The position numbers and the translations under genes are program-made. From JAQVEM01 sp964601205 (GTDB taxonomy: Bacteria > Actinomycetota > Humimicrobiia > Humimicrobiales > Humimicrobiaceae), in the NCBI GenBank assembly GCA_964601205.1, contig CAZRML010000029.1, positions 1-62,455 of the forward strand: 62,455 bases of DNA, in the 5' to 3' direction. Below are positions 46,186 through 54,646 of this stretch, one piece after another (within the stretch, counting starts at the first letter, position 1; each line of letters opens with the position of its first letter). The notes under the pieces are model-generated. The model was not told where the DNA came from, ran no database searches, and worked only from the letters and a program-made list of their open reading frames with translations.

Positions 46186-47214
46186 TTAAACATCGCTTCT
46201 TGAGTGGACGTCAACTTCCAGGCTGTCAAATCTTCTTTTTAAAACCCTGTAATAGCCCGCACAGGCCACCATCGCTGCATTATCCATGCACAGGTAAAAG
46301 GGAGGGATATATATTTTAATACCACTGGCTTCACCTTTCTTCAGAAACTCTTTCCTGAGCTCGCTATTGGCAGCCACTCCACCGCTTACCAGTATCTTCT
46401 TCACCCCGAACTCTTTGGCTGCTCTTATTGTTTTTTCCGTCAGAACCTCCACTATCGCTTTCTGGAAACTGGCAACAAGATTGGGAATATTTTCCTCCAG
46501 TAGGAGCTTTTTATCTTTTTTTGTCCTGTAAATAAGAGAAGTCTTGAGCCCGCTGAAACTAAAGTTAAAATCACCGCTTTCCATCATGGGCCTGGGAAAG
46601 TCTATATAAGAGGAATCTCCGCTCTGCGCCAGCCTGTCAATAACGGGGCCGCCGGGGTAACCGAGTCCCAGGTATCGCGCTATCTTATCATAAGCTTCTC
46701 CTGCTGCATCATCAACAGTATGGCCTATTTCTTTTATGCTCCAGTCCCTATCAACATAATACAGGCTTGAATGCCCCCCTGAGACAACAAGCCCTATAAA
46801 CCCACCCGTGATATCAGGGCTTTCAATTAAGTTTGAATATATGTGTGCCTCAAGATGATTTACTGCAATAAGAGGAATCTTTTTAGAATAACTTATAGCT
46901 TTGGCCGCACCCATCCCAACCAGGAGTGAACCTATAAGGCCGGGCCTATTTGAAACGCTGACTGCGTCAATATCTTCAAAACTTCTGCCTGCCTTCTCCA
47001 GCGCCTCCTTTATAACTATATTTATTACTTCTATATGTTTTCTTGATGCTATCTCGGGAACGATACCCCCATATTTTCTGTGAATATCTTCCTGGGAGGA
47101 GACAATATTGGAAAGCACAGTGGAGCCATTCTTAACCACAGCGGCACAGCTGTCATCACAGGAAGTCTCTATACCCAGTATATTAATTTCTCCTTTTACA
47201 CTTTCTTTACTCAT
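46186..47214 (-). CDS. tsaD: tRNA t6A threonylcarbamoyltransferase TsaD
   Basis: The catalytic subunit of the TsaDBE complex, which adds threonylcarbamoyl to A37 of ANN-decoding tRNAs. The ASKHA-fold protein shows ILGIETSCDDSCAAVV, the metal-binding VNHLEAHIYSN, GGHSSLYYV, YDKIARYLGLGYPGGPVID and LVSGGVAANSELR. I chose the ATG at 47214 with AGGAACG upstream (342 aa). An ATG at 47241 is also open. It lies just after tsaB. Confidence 0.95.
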   Translation of the reverse strand: MSKESVKGEINILGIETSCDDSCAAVVKNGSTVLSNIVSSQEDIHRKYGGIVPEIASRKHIEVINIVIKEALEKAGRSFEDIDAVSVSNRPGLIGSLLVGMGAAKAISYSKKIPLIAVNHLEAHIYSNLIESPDITGGFIGLVVSGGHSSLYYVDRDWSIKEIGHTVDDAAGEAYDKIARYLGLGYPGGPVIDRLAQSGDSSYIDFPRPMMESGDFNFSFSGLKTSLIYRTKKDKKLLLEENIPNLVASFQKAIVEVLTEKTIRAAKEFGVKKILVSGGVAANSELRKEFLKKGEASGIKIYIPPFYLCMDNAAMVACAGYYRVLKRRFDSLEVDVHSRSDV

Positions 47215-47274
47215 CGTCGTTCCTGATGTTTTTACGCGCATGATATCTGTTAAACTGCCCTTTTATCCCCGGTC

Positions 47275-48138
47275 TCATTGTTGGCTATTACTATTATGTT
47301 TATCTTTATCAGCACCCCCAAAGGGAATGAATTCTCTTACATAAACAGGGGTAATATTACCGGGCCCGGCCTTTTTTAACGCATTATAATAAGCGCAGGC
47401 ATTGACATATCCTGCCCGGGGATATGCAGTCTTTTTATCCAGGATATAAACTTTGCCGTGCTTTATAATATTAGATAAAGTTTCCCTGTAGGCTTTATAA
47501 CAGTTCCCCCCTATAACTACCTCTGGATTTCTATATATAGCAGAGCTACCCGGAACCCTTAAGGTTCTGCTCTCTACTAATCCGTCTAAAAACCCTTTTA
47601 GCTTATCATAGCCAACCAAAAAGTTTCGGCTTTCCTTCTTAATAAAAAAAATGTCCTTCCCGGAACCAATTTTTGCAATATAATTTCCCCCACCACCGGC
47701 TTCAGCAGCAGGGACGGAACTGTAGAAAGAAAAGTATACTTCCTTCCTCCTTACGTCAAGGCAGGGCATAACTATGATAGAAACACCTCTGGCCGGTGAA
47801 CCTGCAATAAGATTGATATTTTTCAGGACCATGCCCACCGCAACAGCATCAAGCGAATTAATCCCATACGCCGGCTTTTCTTCCAGGAAGGCTAACATCT
47901 TTATGACACTGACCCCGATTCTTGTCCCTGTAAAATCACCGGGGCCACTGTTTACCCCAAACACATCTATATCTTTTAATTCAATTTTTGATTTGCCCAG
48001 AGTCCTGTCCAGCATTCCCATTATATTTACCATATGCCCGGTGCCGGCCCTGCTCATTGCTTCATAAATGACACTGCTGTCACGGCTTACAGCAACACTC
48101 AGGTATCTGGTACTGCTGTCAACGCTTAAAATATTCAT
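47275..48138 (-). CDS. tsaB: t6A complex subunit TsaB
   Basis: The non-catalytic paralogue of TsaD that heterodimerises with it. The 287-aa protein begins ILSVDSSTRYLSVAV and has FGVNSGPGDFTGTRIGVSVI, both TsaB signatures. The C-terminal part is longer than in enteric TsaB and ends PGNITPVYVREFIPFG, which matches the form usually seen in Gram-positives. No RimI gene adjoins it. Confidence 0.92.
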   Translation of the reverse strand: MNILSVDSSTRYLSVAVSRDSSVIYEAMSRAGTGHMVNIMGMLDRTLGKSKIELKDIDVFGVNSGPGDFTGTRIGVSVIKMLAFLEEKPAYGINSLDAVAVGMVLKNINLIAGSPARGVSIIVMPCLDVRRKEVYFSFYSSVPAAEAGGGGNYIAKIGSGKDIFFIKKESRNFLVGYDKLKGFLDGLVESRTLRVPGSSAIYRNPEVVIGGNCYKAYRETLSNIIKHGKVYILDKKTAYPRAGYVNACAYYNALKKAGPGNITPVYVREFIPFGGADKDKHNSNSQQ

Positions 48139-48222
48139 AACTCATGTTCCGTAATACTTTATAATTCTGACCCGTTTTACCCGGTAATATATATCTTTTT
48201 CTATCAAATGGCATTAATTTTT

Positions 48223-48747
48223 CTAAAATGTACTGTTATATTCCCATTCTTTATTTTTACCCAATATGCCCCTGAGTTCTTCAAGCTTCCTATCCCAGTA
48301 GCGGTTTGAGCTGCTGAACAATATTTTTCTTTTTGATTCTGTATCATCTTTATCCTTTAGATAATCAAGGTTTATCTCTAAAAAATCCCCTTTTATATAT
48401 TCTTTTACCTTATCTCCCCATTCTATGCAAACAATTGAATTGCTATTATATATATAATCTCCAATTCCAATCTCACTTATTTCCCCTGTACCTTCCAGCC
48501 TGTACAGGTCAATATGCACAAGGTTTTTGAATCTGCCGACCCTGTACTCGTTGATAATAGTAAAACTGGGGCTTGAGGGATTCCCGGTTATATCCAGACC
48601 CCTGGCTATACCCGATATAAATGTCGTTTTGCCTCCGCCAAGTTCTCCGGTAAAAAGGATAACATCTCCTCCCGAAAGAACCTTAGAGAAAATCTGTCCA
48701 AGTTTACAGGTAGAAACACCGGAATTTGAAATTATCTCAATCTGCAT
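48223..48747 (-). CDS. tsaE: t6A complex ATPase TsaE
   Basis: The small ATPase that powers turnover of the TsaDBE complex. The 174-aa protein has Walker A LFTGELGGGKTTFISGIARG, SPSFTIINEYR and HIDLYRLEGTGEISEIGI, all TsaE hallmarks. It starts one base after the stop of the uracil-DNA glycosylase gene. Confidence 0.95.
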   Translation of the reverse strand: MQIEIISNSGVSTCKLGQIFSKVLSGGDVILFTGELGGGKTTFISGIARGLDITGNPSSPSFTIINEYRVGRFKNLVHIDLYRLEGTGEISEIGIGDYIYNSNSIVCIEWGDKVKEYIKGDFLEINLDYLKDKDDTESKRKILFSSSNRYWDRKLEELRGILGKNKEWEYNSTF

Positions 48748-48748
48748 G

Positions 48749-49402
48749 TTAAAAGAGTCCTAACTGTTCACCCTTATTTTCTTCACTTTCGGCTTCTAGA
48801 CTTAAGATATCTTCCCGGTAGCCGTCCGTCTCTTCACCGGACTCAACAATTTTATTTATTTTCTGGAAATCCTGTCTTAGAACTTCCATTTTTGAAGGGC
48901 TATACAGAACAGCGGCAGGATGATTTATGGGCATTATAATACGGTTATTAACTTTATACACCTTTCCCCTGAGACCGGTTATTCCCTTATTAGTATTAAG
49001 AAGAAGCTGCGTTGAGTATTTCCCCATGGTGCATATTAACTTCGGGTCAATTATCTCTATCTGCTTGAACAGGTAACCCTTACAGGCTTCAATCTCTTCT
49101 ATCCCGGGGTCCCTGTTCCCGGGGGGCCTGCATTTTAACACATTGGCAATAAAAACTTCACTCCTTACCAGACCGATTGAATCAAGAAGCTCATCAAGAA
49201 TCTTCCCTGCCTGGCCCACGAAAGGCAGCCCCTGCAAATCTTCATTTTTCCCGGGTGCCTCTCCGACAAGCATAATTTTTGCATAGGCACTCCCTCCACC
49301 AAAAACGAACCTGTTCCTGGTCTTTGACAGCTCGCATTTAGTGCAATCCTTAATCTCCAGATAAAATTCTTTTAATTTTTGTCTCCTGTCATATTCTTCC
49401 AT
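48749..49402 (-). CDS. Type 4 (4Fe-4S) uracil-DNA glycosylase
   Basis: Removes uracil from DNA in base excision repair. The 217-aa protein has the N-terminal cluster ligands CTKCELSK, the family motif LVGEAPGKNEDLQGLPFVGQ, NVLKCRPPGNRDP, a third Cys in EACKGYL and the catalytic-end motif PINHPAAVLYSPSK. This is the UDGa (family 4) architecture common in thermophiles and anaerobes. It heads the tsaE-tsaB-tsaD run. Confidence 0.93.
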   Translation of the reverse strand: MEEYDRRQKLKEFYLEIKDCTKCELSKTRNRFVFGGGSAYAKIMLVGEAPGKNEDLQGLPFVGQAGKILDELLDSIGLVRSEVFIANVLKCRPPGNRDPGIEEIEACKGYLFKQIEIIDPKLICTMGKYSTQLLLNTNKGITGLRGKVYKVNNRIIMPINHPAAVLYSPSKMEVLRQDFQKINKIVESGEETDGYREDILSLEAESEENKGEQLGLF

Positions 49403-49558
49403 AGCTTTTTTAAATCTCTCTTATTTTTTTATATTTATTTATAACTTATATTATTACATAGTTCAATATTTATACATCTTCATTTACAAAAATTTAAAAT
49501 TCTTTTACTATAAACCTGTATGTTTATAAGCAGAACAATTATACAGAAAAGGACAAAC

Positions 49559-49969
49559 ATGAAAACTAAAGCAACTATTTTTTCACTGATTGTAGCACTT
49601 ACCTTTGCGGCCCTTATCGGAGGTTGCAGCCCCGGTCCCGTTGAGATTGAAGAAGTGGTAACCTGCAAAAACCTGGACAGCGAGTACAAGCCGCTGGATA
49701 TTACGACTACTTTTCCGTCAGGAACAGAAGTAGTATATATAGCGGTTAAAATCAAAAATATGACCACTGAAGACAGGGTAACCACCACATGGAATTATCT
49801 TGAAACCAAAGAGCAGATTAATACCACAGATTTCACCACAGAAGAACGCGGTTCAGGCTACATTGGCTTTAGCCTGCAAATAGATAACGGCTTCCCTGCA
49901 GGTAGATACAATGCAATAGTCTACCTTAATAACGAAGAGGCTAAGACCGTAGATTTCTCGGTGGAATAA
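49559..49969 (+). CDS. Small predicted lipoprotein
   Basis: A 136-aa exported lipoprotein of unknown role. The signal peptide ends in the lipobox ALIGGC (Cys near residue 22). The mature part is beta-rich with alternating Thr/Val (TTTFPSGTEVVYIAVKIKNM) and ends AGRYNAIVYLNNEEAKTVDF. This looks like an Ig-like or CARDB-like beta sandwich. The ATG at 49559 has AAAGGAC upstream, and an upstream in-frame ATG at 49520 is less likely. It stands alone on the plus strand. Confidence 0.75.
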   Translation: MKTKATIFSLIVALTFAALIGGCSPGPVEIEEVVTCKNLDSEYKPLDITTTFPSGTEVVYIAVKIKNMTTEDRVTTTWNYLETKEQINTTDFTTEERGSGYIGFSLQIDNGFPAGRYNAIVYLNNEEAKTVDFSVE

Positions 49970-49999
49970 CTTTTTGCCCTTTTTATAGATACTTTTGAT

Positions 50000-50227
50000 T
50001 TAGCTGACTGCGACACAGGTCAGGGTACGGGAAATACCGTCAATTTTCTGAATCTTATCCAGTATTAGATTCGTAAGGGCATCAGCATCGGAAACTTCAA
50101 CAAAAGCAATAATATCATAAGGCCCAACTGTCGTATGAGCGCTTTTTACATTTTCCAGCCCATTAATAGCAACCGCTGCCTCCTTTGCTCTTCCAGCTTC
50201 AGCTGTAATTAATATATATGCCTGCAT
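50000..50227 (-). CDS. Stand-alone Lrp/AsnC ligand-binding domain protein
   Basis: A 75-aa alpha-beta protein equal to the RAM ligand-binding half of Lrp/AsnC regulators, with no DNA-binding domain. It begins AYILITAEAGRAKEAAVAI and contains HTTVGPYDIIAFVEV. Such proteins form oligomers that bind amino acids, but their roles are mostly unknown. An excellent AGGAGGTGAT ribosome site precedes the ATG. Confidence 0.88.
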   Translation of the reverse strand: MQAYILITAEAGRAKEAAVAINGLENVKSAHTTVGPYDIIAFVEVSDADALTNLILDKIQKIDGISRTLTCVAVS

Positions 50228-50631
50228 CTTATCACCTCCTGTAAGTTAAATTTAAAAAAAGTCGGCCCATCATCCTGTGGTATTTTTAGTCCCATATTCT
50301 CCCAGACCTTTTCAGATAGACTCTCAATAATTTATGAAAGTATTAGAATCATTTAATCCTTAATCAAACAGTAGCATGTAACAATTGTAATTAAATTATA
50401 ATACTTCTTTGGTAACTGTTCAAACAATCGGCAGTCATCGCTGGGAGCCTATAAAAAAATTTGTTTAATAGGAATTTTTAAATTATTTAATTTAAGAGCG
50501 ATTAAACATTTTATATTTAAAATAAAGTTTAGAAAATCTTTTGGTTTATGGCAGTTCTCTGGGGTTATACTGTCCCTTTATAAAATATCTTAAATCCAAT
50601 ATTAGATAGCGTTAGCCTGCAATAAGAAGCC
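50228..50631. other. 404-bp intergenic region
   Basis: This AT-rich DNA lies between the Lrp-domain gene and the end of the Tad operon. I see no ORF, tRNA or clear hairpin terminator for the Tad genes. The promoter for the Lrp-domain gene should lie here but could not be placed. Confidence 0.4.
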
Positions 50632-51084
50632 CTACTTTATCCTTCTCAGCCTGCCATTTGCTCTTGTGTGTATTGTTATATTGTTTATGGAAATTATCTT
50701 TAAGAAAAAGCAGCTTACATCTGCCTCGCAGCTTACTTCTATATATTTTGGGTTATCCGCATTTTCAATAACATCATAATTTAAATACTTAATTTTACAT
50801 CCGTCTGCATCTTTATAGTTTCTATAAAAATACTCATAAATTATATCCGGATAATTATTTTCCAGCCTGTTAATACCAAGAACCTGGGCTGCTTCCATAT
50901 CAATACATTTTGAAGCCTCTTCTGCTGCTATCATACATGCCTTATTTATTTCTCCCTTATACATAAAAGCCCTGCCTATATCAACAACAAAGCCTGCCAG
51001 TAAAATAAAGATGGGCATCAGTATAGCTACCGTAATAAGAATTGAGCCTCTGCTAATTTTTAAATTAAAATTCAAATTCTTCAT
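50632..51084 (-). CDS. TadG/TadE-like pseudopilin
   Basis: A 150-aa membrane-anchored protein. The N-terminal helix SRGSILITVAILMPIFILLA followed by GFVVDIGRAFMYKGEINKAC is typical of TadG/TadE minor pilins. A globular extracytoplasmic part with three or four Cys follows (CKIKYL, VSCEADVSCFF). It overlaps the upstream repeat-protein gene by 20 bp and is the last gene of the Tad operon. It lacks the von Willebrand domain of full TadG. Confidence 0.75.
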   Translation of the reverse strand: MKNLNFNLKISRGSILITVAILMPIFILLAGFVVDIGRAFMYKGEINKACMIAAEEASKCIDMEAAQVLGINRLENNYPDIIYEYFYRNYKDADGCKIKYLNYDVIENADNPKYIEVSCEADVSCFFLKIISINNITIHTRANGRLRRIK

Positions 51085-52297
51085 ATCTCATCCCACCGAG
51101 CCATTTATTTGCGTCTGTACTGCTACCTTCCGGTTTTAGGTTAATAGACCTGAAGCCGTTAATAGGATTTTTAAAACTTACATGGGCACTCTCACCATTT
51201 TGAGCAAAAAGGTAAATATGAAGGAGGCTTTCCTCGCTCCCGCTGTATTCAAATTTTGTAAGGGTACCTATATTCCCTTCCGCGGATGGAGCCACATCTT
51301 CATCAAATATTATTACTTTCTCAATACCATTATTATTAAATCTACACACATCCTCATAAACATGGACCCTAACAATCTTTTTTTCTTCTTCACCTTCAGA
51401 TAAATCGCTATTATCTACTCTCCAGCTTATATTTAGCTCCATATCACATTCTTCGTTATCCCCTTCTTTATGCCATTTTGTAAAAACATATTCTGGACTC
51501 TTTTCAACTATAAGTTCACCATGAAGAGGTGTTGCGTAGAATCCATCCTCAATCCATACCATCTCATATTCATAATAACTTGTATCAACCCATTCCTTTT
51601 CGGTATAATTTCCCCAGTACCCCTGATTCACAGTATAAGAAGTGTCAACCCATCTTCTACCGGAAACTGTCTCCCAGTGACTGGTATCCACCCAGTAACT
51701 AATTGAAAGTGTTTTCCAGTAACCGCTTTTTATCCAGACTTTATAAGATTCCTTTACTCTTGTAAGCTTTTCATAACATTTATATTTTTTAGCATAAACC
51801 CGTCCGCCATAAATTGGGCGGTAATCAATAATCCATTTTTTCGCATGATATTTATTGCCTTTGTAAATTATTGTTACTGGATCTCTAGGCTTTGCAAAAC
51901 CCGAATAAACTGACCAGCCATAACTATCCGTCCCCACATAAATAATCAAATTTGCCGGGACCCATTTGTCAATGTATCTGTACCTGGTCTCCCAGTGACT
52001 TGTATCCACCCACACAGTCTTATTGTAGTAGTCATAGTATCCACTGCTCACCCATACTCTATCGGTATAATTTTCCCAGTACCCCTGATTCACAGTATAA
52101 GAAGTGTCAACCCATCTTTTCTTCGTAGTTGTCTGCCAGTAGCCATCTTCAACTTTATTCTTCTTTATCTCCCAGTGGCTGGTATCTACCCAGACTTTCT
52201 GAGTTTCCGAATAAATATTAGAAGGCAATAAAAAAACAGATAAAATAATTACTATTGGAATTATTTTAAATAAACGCGTTATAATTTTATTTAACAT
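51065..52297 (-). CDS. Secreted protein with Trp-rich WVDTSHW repeats
   Basis: A 410-aa exported protein of unrecognised family. A signal peptide spans about 1-30 (IIPIVIILSVFLLPSNIYS). Two blocks of aromatic repeats follow. Block one (34-113) has W36, W62, W82, W96 and W112, and block two (186-256) has W188, W202, W216, W236 and W248. The unit alternates [VR]WVDTS[HY]W with VxxGYW, suggesting stacked beta hairpins. RWVDTSYTVNQGYW occurs twice without change. Between the blocks lies a Tyr/Gly-rich insert (115-185) and after them a beta-rich C-terminal domain. Its place between Tad pilin genes suggests an adhesin or pilus-surface protein (inference). Confidence 0.75.
   Translation of the reverse strand: MLNKIITRLFKIIPIVIILSVFLLPSNIYSETQKVWVDTSHWEIKKNKVEDGYWQTTTKKRWVDTSYTVNQGYWENYTDRVWVSSGYYDYYNKTVWVDTSHWETRYRYIDKWVPANLIIYVGTDSYGWSVYSGFAKPRDPVTIIYKGNKYHAKKWIIDYRPIYGGRVYAKKYKCYEKLTRVKESYKVWIKSGYWKTLSISYWVDTSHWETVSGRRWVDTSYTVNQGYWGNYTEKEWVDTSYYEYEMVWIEDGFYATPLHGELIVEKSPEYVFTKWHKEGDNEECDMELNISWRVDNSDLSEGEEEKKIVRVHVYEDVCRFNNNGIEKVIIFDEDVAPSAEGNIGTLTKFEYSGSEESLLHIYLFAQNGESAHVSFKNPINGFRSINLKPEGSSTDANKWLGGMRYEEFEF
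51601..51656. repeat. 56-bp intragenic direct repeat, copy A
   Basis: This 56-bp segment is almost identical (one difference seen) to 52063-52118 in the same gene. It encodes the repeated peptide RWVDTSYTVNQGYW and flanking residues. Confidence 0.85.
52063..52118. repeat. 56-bp intragenic direct repeat, copy B
   Basis: The partner of 51601-51656. The other repeat units of the protein have drifted at DNA level, so this pair is recent or is kept alike by recombination. Confidence 0.85.
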
Positions 52298-52306
52298 AGA
52301 CGCTCC

Positions 52307-52924
52307 TTACTTCAAAAAGAATTCAAGAATTTTATGACTATCACCTGTATTTTTATCTATAAATTTATAATCACAAACTCTTAAATATTTACTGAGAAGA
52401 AAATTTAGATCTTCTGAGCTGTGATAATTCTCATAATCAAAACTTAAAAAATCACAAAAATTATATCCTACATAAGGGTCAGACTCCAAGTCATAAGTAT
52501 CAATATCAAAAATAACCTGATAATCTTCAACATCTTCACAGAAAGAACTTCCATTCTTAGACTTTTTATCCACAAGGAAATAAATTTTGTTATCCTCTAT
52601 TTTCTCTATAGTGCCTCTGTACATATAATCGTATATAATTTCATGTTCAGCTGTATCAACCCAGAATTCAATTTTATTTCCTTCTTTATCCTCTCCAATA
52701 TTTTTTTCCATTTCAATAACTATTTCATTTCCTTCTTCATCAAGAAATGTTTCATACCTTAGTTCCTCCTGACTATCTCTATCTGAAATAGCATTATTCT
52801 GTTCCACGCTTTTATTTATAGAATCTTTAATTTTTTCAGACACATCAAACTTAATTACAAAAAATATGCAGACACCTATAAATACAATAAGAGTTATATT
52901 TATAATTTTCCTTTTTCTCTCCAT
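52307..52924 (-). CDS. Membrane-anchored protein of unknown function (Tad locus)
   Basis: A 205-aa protein with a short basic N-terminus (MERKRK), one TM helix (about 8-26, NITLIVFIGVCIFFVIKF) and an acidic extracytoplasmic domain with a WVDTAEHEIIY stretch. No known domain is recognised. WVDTA echoes the WVDTS units of the next protein, possibly by chance. It lies 9 bp upstream of the repeat-protein gene and 110 bp downstream of tadE, so it is probably part of the same operon. Confidence 0.65.
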   Translation of the reverse strand: MERKRKIINITLIVFIGVCIFFVIKFDVSEKIKDSINKSVEQNNAISDRDSQEELRYETFLDEEGNEIVIEMEKNIGEDKEGNKIEFWVDTAEHEIIYDYMYRGTIEKIEDNKIYFLVDKKSKNGSSFCEDVEDYQVIFDIDTYDLESDPYVGYNFCDFLSFDYENYHSSEDLNFLLSKYLRVCDYKFIDKNTGDSHKILEFFLK

Positions 52925-53034
52925 CCAAATCCTTCTTTAGAAAATAAAAAAGCACTATAATCTAAATTTCTATAAAAAAATTTTTCTATTAAATACATAC
53001 CTTCCTACTCCAAACAGACTTATAAATTTGCTAT

Positions 53035-53460
53035 TTACTCTTTTTCTTCTATCCTCATCACACTACTTCCAGTTACTTCAGCATATCCATCTCCAATCAT
53101 TGAAAAAGGAGGAATTTTTGAAAAAAAAATAGGAACTTCGTAAATTACATCAACCCCAACCGCGTCACCGGGGTTCGTACCAGAGATATCTATCCTTAAA
53201 CTGAGTCTTTCATCAAGATTCCAACCCGGCATCGCAGATGAAGCATATTCCAATGCGGAGTTTACCGCACCCATTTCTGGATCACTGGACAGAGTAGCAG
53301 CTCTGGCAGCTTCATAAGATGCAGAATTCACAGCTATCTTCGCATTCAATAAAAACCCAAATTGGATTATCCCCGCAACTAACAAAATTAATAGTGGTAA
53401 TACCAGAGCAAACTCGACAAAAACACTACCTTTTTCCGAGTAAAGTTTTGGTTTACACAT
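53035..53460 (-). CDS. tadE: TadE-family pseudopilin
   Basis: A minor pilin of the Tad system. It shows the family signature EKGSVFVEFALVLPLLILLV near the N-terminus, with the conserved Glu five residues after Gly. QFGFLLNAKIAVNSASYEAAR follows, also typical. I chose the ATG at 53460 (141 aa). A frame from 53505 adds 15 residues, and neither start has a strong ribosome site. It follows the Flp pilin gene. Confidence 0.88.
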   Translation of the reverse strand: MCKPKLYSEKGSVFVEFALVLPLLILLVAGIIQFGFLLNAKIAVNSASYEAARAATLSSDPEMGAVNSALEYASSAMPGWNLDERLSLRIDISGTNPGDAVGVDVIYEVPIFFSKIPPFSMIGDGYAEVTGSSVMRIEEKE

Positions 53461-53541
53461 GATGCTGTATTTCTTTACTAAAAAAATTAATTTTTGACCT
53501 AGCATTATTAATAATCAGTATAGGAATCTGTAACTCTGCAG

Positions 53542-53712
53542 CTATAGACTATCAACTATAGTTTGGAAAACAGACTGTAGCTTACCACCAAGTGCAGATA
53601 CTACTGTAATAGAAACAATAACAACAAGGGCTATATAAAGAGCCATTTCTATTAATGTAGCCCCTATTGAATTAGAAAATACCCTGTTTAAAAAATTCTT
53701 TAATAAATTCAT
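53542..53712 (-). CDS. flp: Flp-type major pilin
   Basis: A 56-aa prepilin. The processing region SIGATLIEMALYIALVVIVS places Gly before a hydrophobic helix with Glu at +5, as in Flp/Fap pilins processed by TadV/CpaA. The usual Tyr after that Glu is replaced by Met. I chose the ATG at 53712 because GGGGGTAAG stands just upstream. A longer start at 53724 would leave the site inside the gene. No prepilin peptidase gene is in this locus. Confidence 0.85.
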   Translation of the reverse strand: MNLLKNFLNRVFSNSIGATLIEMALYIALVVIVSITVVSALGGKLQSVFQTIVDSL

Positions 53713-53809
53713 ACTTACCCCCATTCTTAAATTTAATTTTTTTATAACTTATTTATACAAATAAAATAATTACTTCTCATCTAGCCTAACCTGATAAAAA
53801 TAATACCCC

Positions 53810-54646
53810 CTAAAATAATAATTTTAGTTGAGGTATAACCGGTAATAAGAATAATATTACTGTTGGAATGAACATAAAAATGAAAATAATAATAACCAGG
53901 TTACTCTCCAATCTTTCAGATTTTATCTTCATCAGATCTCTTTGATTATTTCTTATAACCTTTGACATATCTTTTAAAACATTACTAATTGGATTCCCAA
54001 TTATTTCAGCCTGCATCAAAATTTTAATTACGGTCTTAAAATCGTTACAAAAAGAAAGTTTTGCAACCATATGGTAGGCATCAATTTTGCTACAACCTTC
54101 AAATATTTTAACCTGTGCCAGCCTTAAGAGTTTACCAATTTCACACTTATAATTCTCTGAAATATAACTTAACGCTTCACCAAGGCTCAGGCCAGCTTTA
54201 ATTAAAGAAGATAAAATATCTATTATATCCGGGAGCTCATTCTGTATTTTCTTACTCTTTGAATTAATCTTGCCTCTAATAACTTCAGAGGGTATAAAAT
54301 AAATAACTATTGCTGTAATAAGTGAATGCCAGACAAAATTCTTTTTTAAAAAGAATCCAATTATAAGGATAAATATAAAAAAGCTCAGTGAAAGAATAAT
54401 CCTTAGCAAGAATAAGCCTTCTAAAGATTTTATTTTAAAACAAAATACTTTTACTCCATTTTGTTCCTTAAACAATAATTTTAAATCTTCATTTAATTTA
54501 TTCCTGCTGTATTTTTTAACTATATTTTCAGTCCTGGATTCAATTGCACCAATAATCAACCTGGTATCCTTATAACTAAATTTTATAAGAAATAAAAATA
54601 TAAAAACTGAAATAAGAACAGAAACTAATACTATTAAAAAATTCAC
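53810..54646 (-). CDS. tadC: Tad platform protein TadC
   Basis: An inner-membrane platform protein of the T2SS-F family, 278 aa. TM segments lie near the N-terminus, at about 80-125 and at the C-terminus. The F domain contains ELPDIIDILSSLIKAGLSLG and the later MLQAEIIGNP-like segment (ILMQAEIIGNPISNVLKDMS). It overlaps tadB by 4 bp and partners with it below the pilus. Confidence 0.88.
   Translation of the reverse strand: MNFLIVLVSVLISVFIFLFLIKFSYKDTRLIIGAIESRTENIVKKYSRNKLNEDLKLLFKEQNGVKVFCFKIKSLEGLFLLRIILSLSFFIFILIIGFFLKKNFVWHSLITAIVIYFIPSEVIRGKINSKSKKIQNELPDIIDILSSLIKAGLSLGEALSYISENYKCEIGKLLRLAQVKIFEGCSKIDAYHMVAKLSFCNDFKTVIKILMQAEIIGNPISNVLKDMSKVIRNNQRDLMKIKSERLESNLVIIIFIFMFIPTVILFLLPVIPQLKLLF

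Noticed and set aside
49480..49788. A minus-strand ORF opposite the small lipoprotein gene at 49559
   Set aside because: The plus-strand lipoprotein has a ribosome site and lipobox. The antisense frame has neither.
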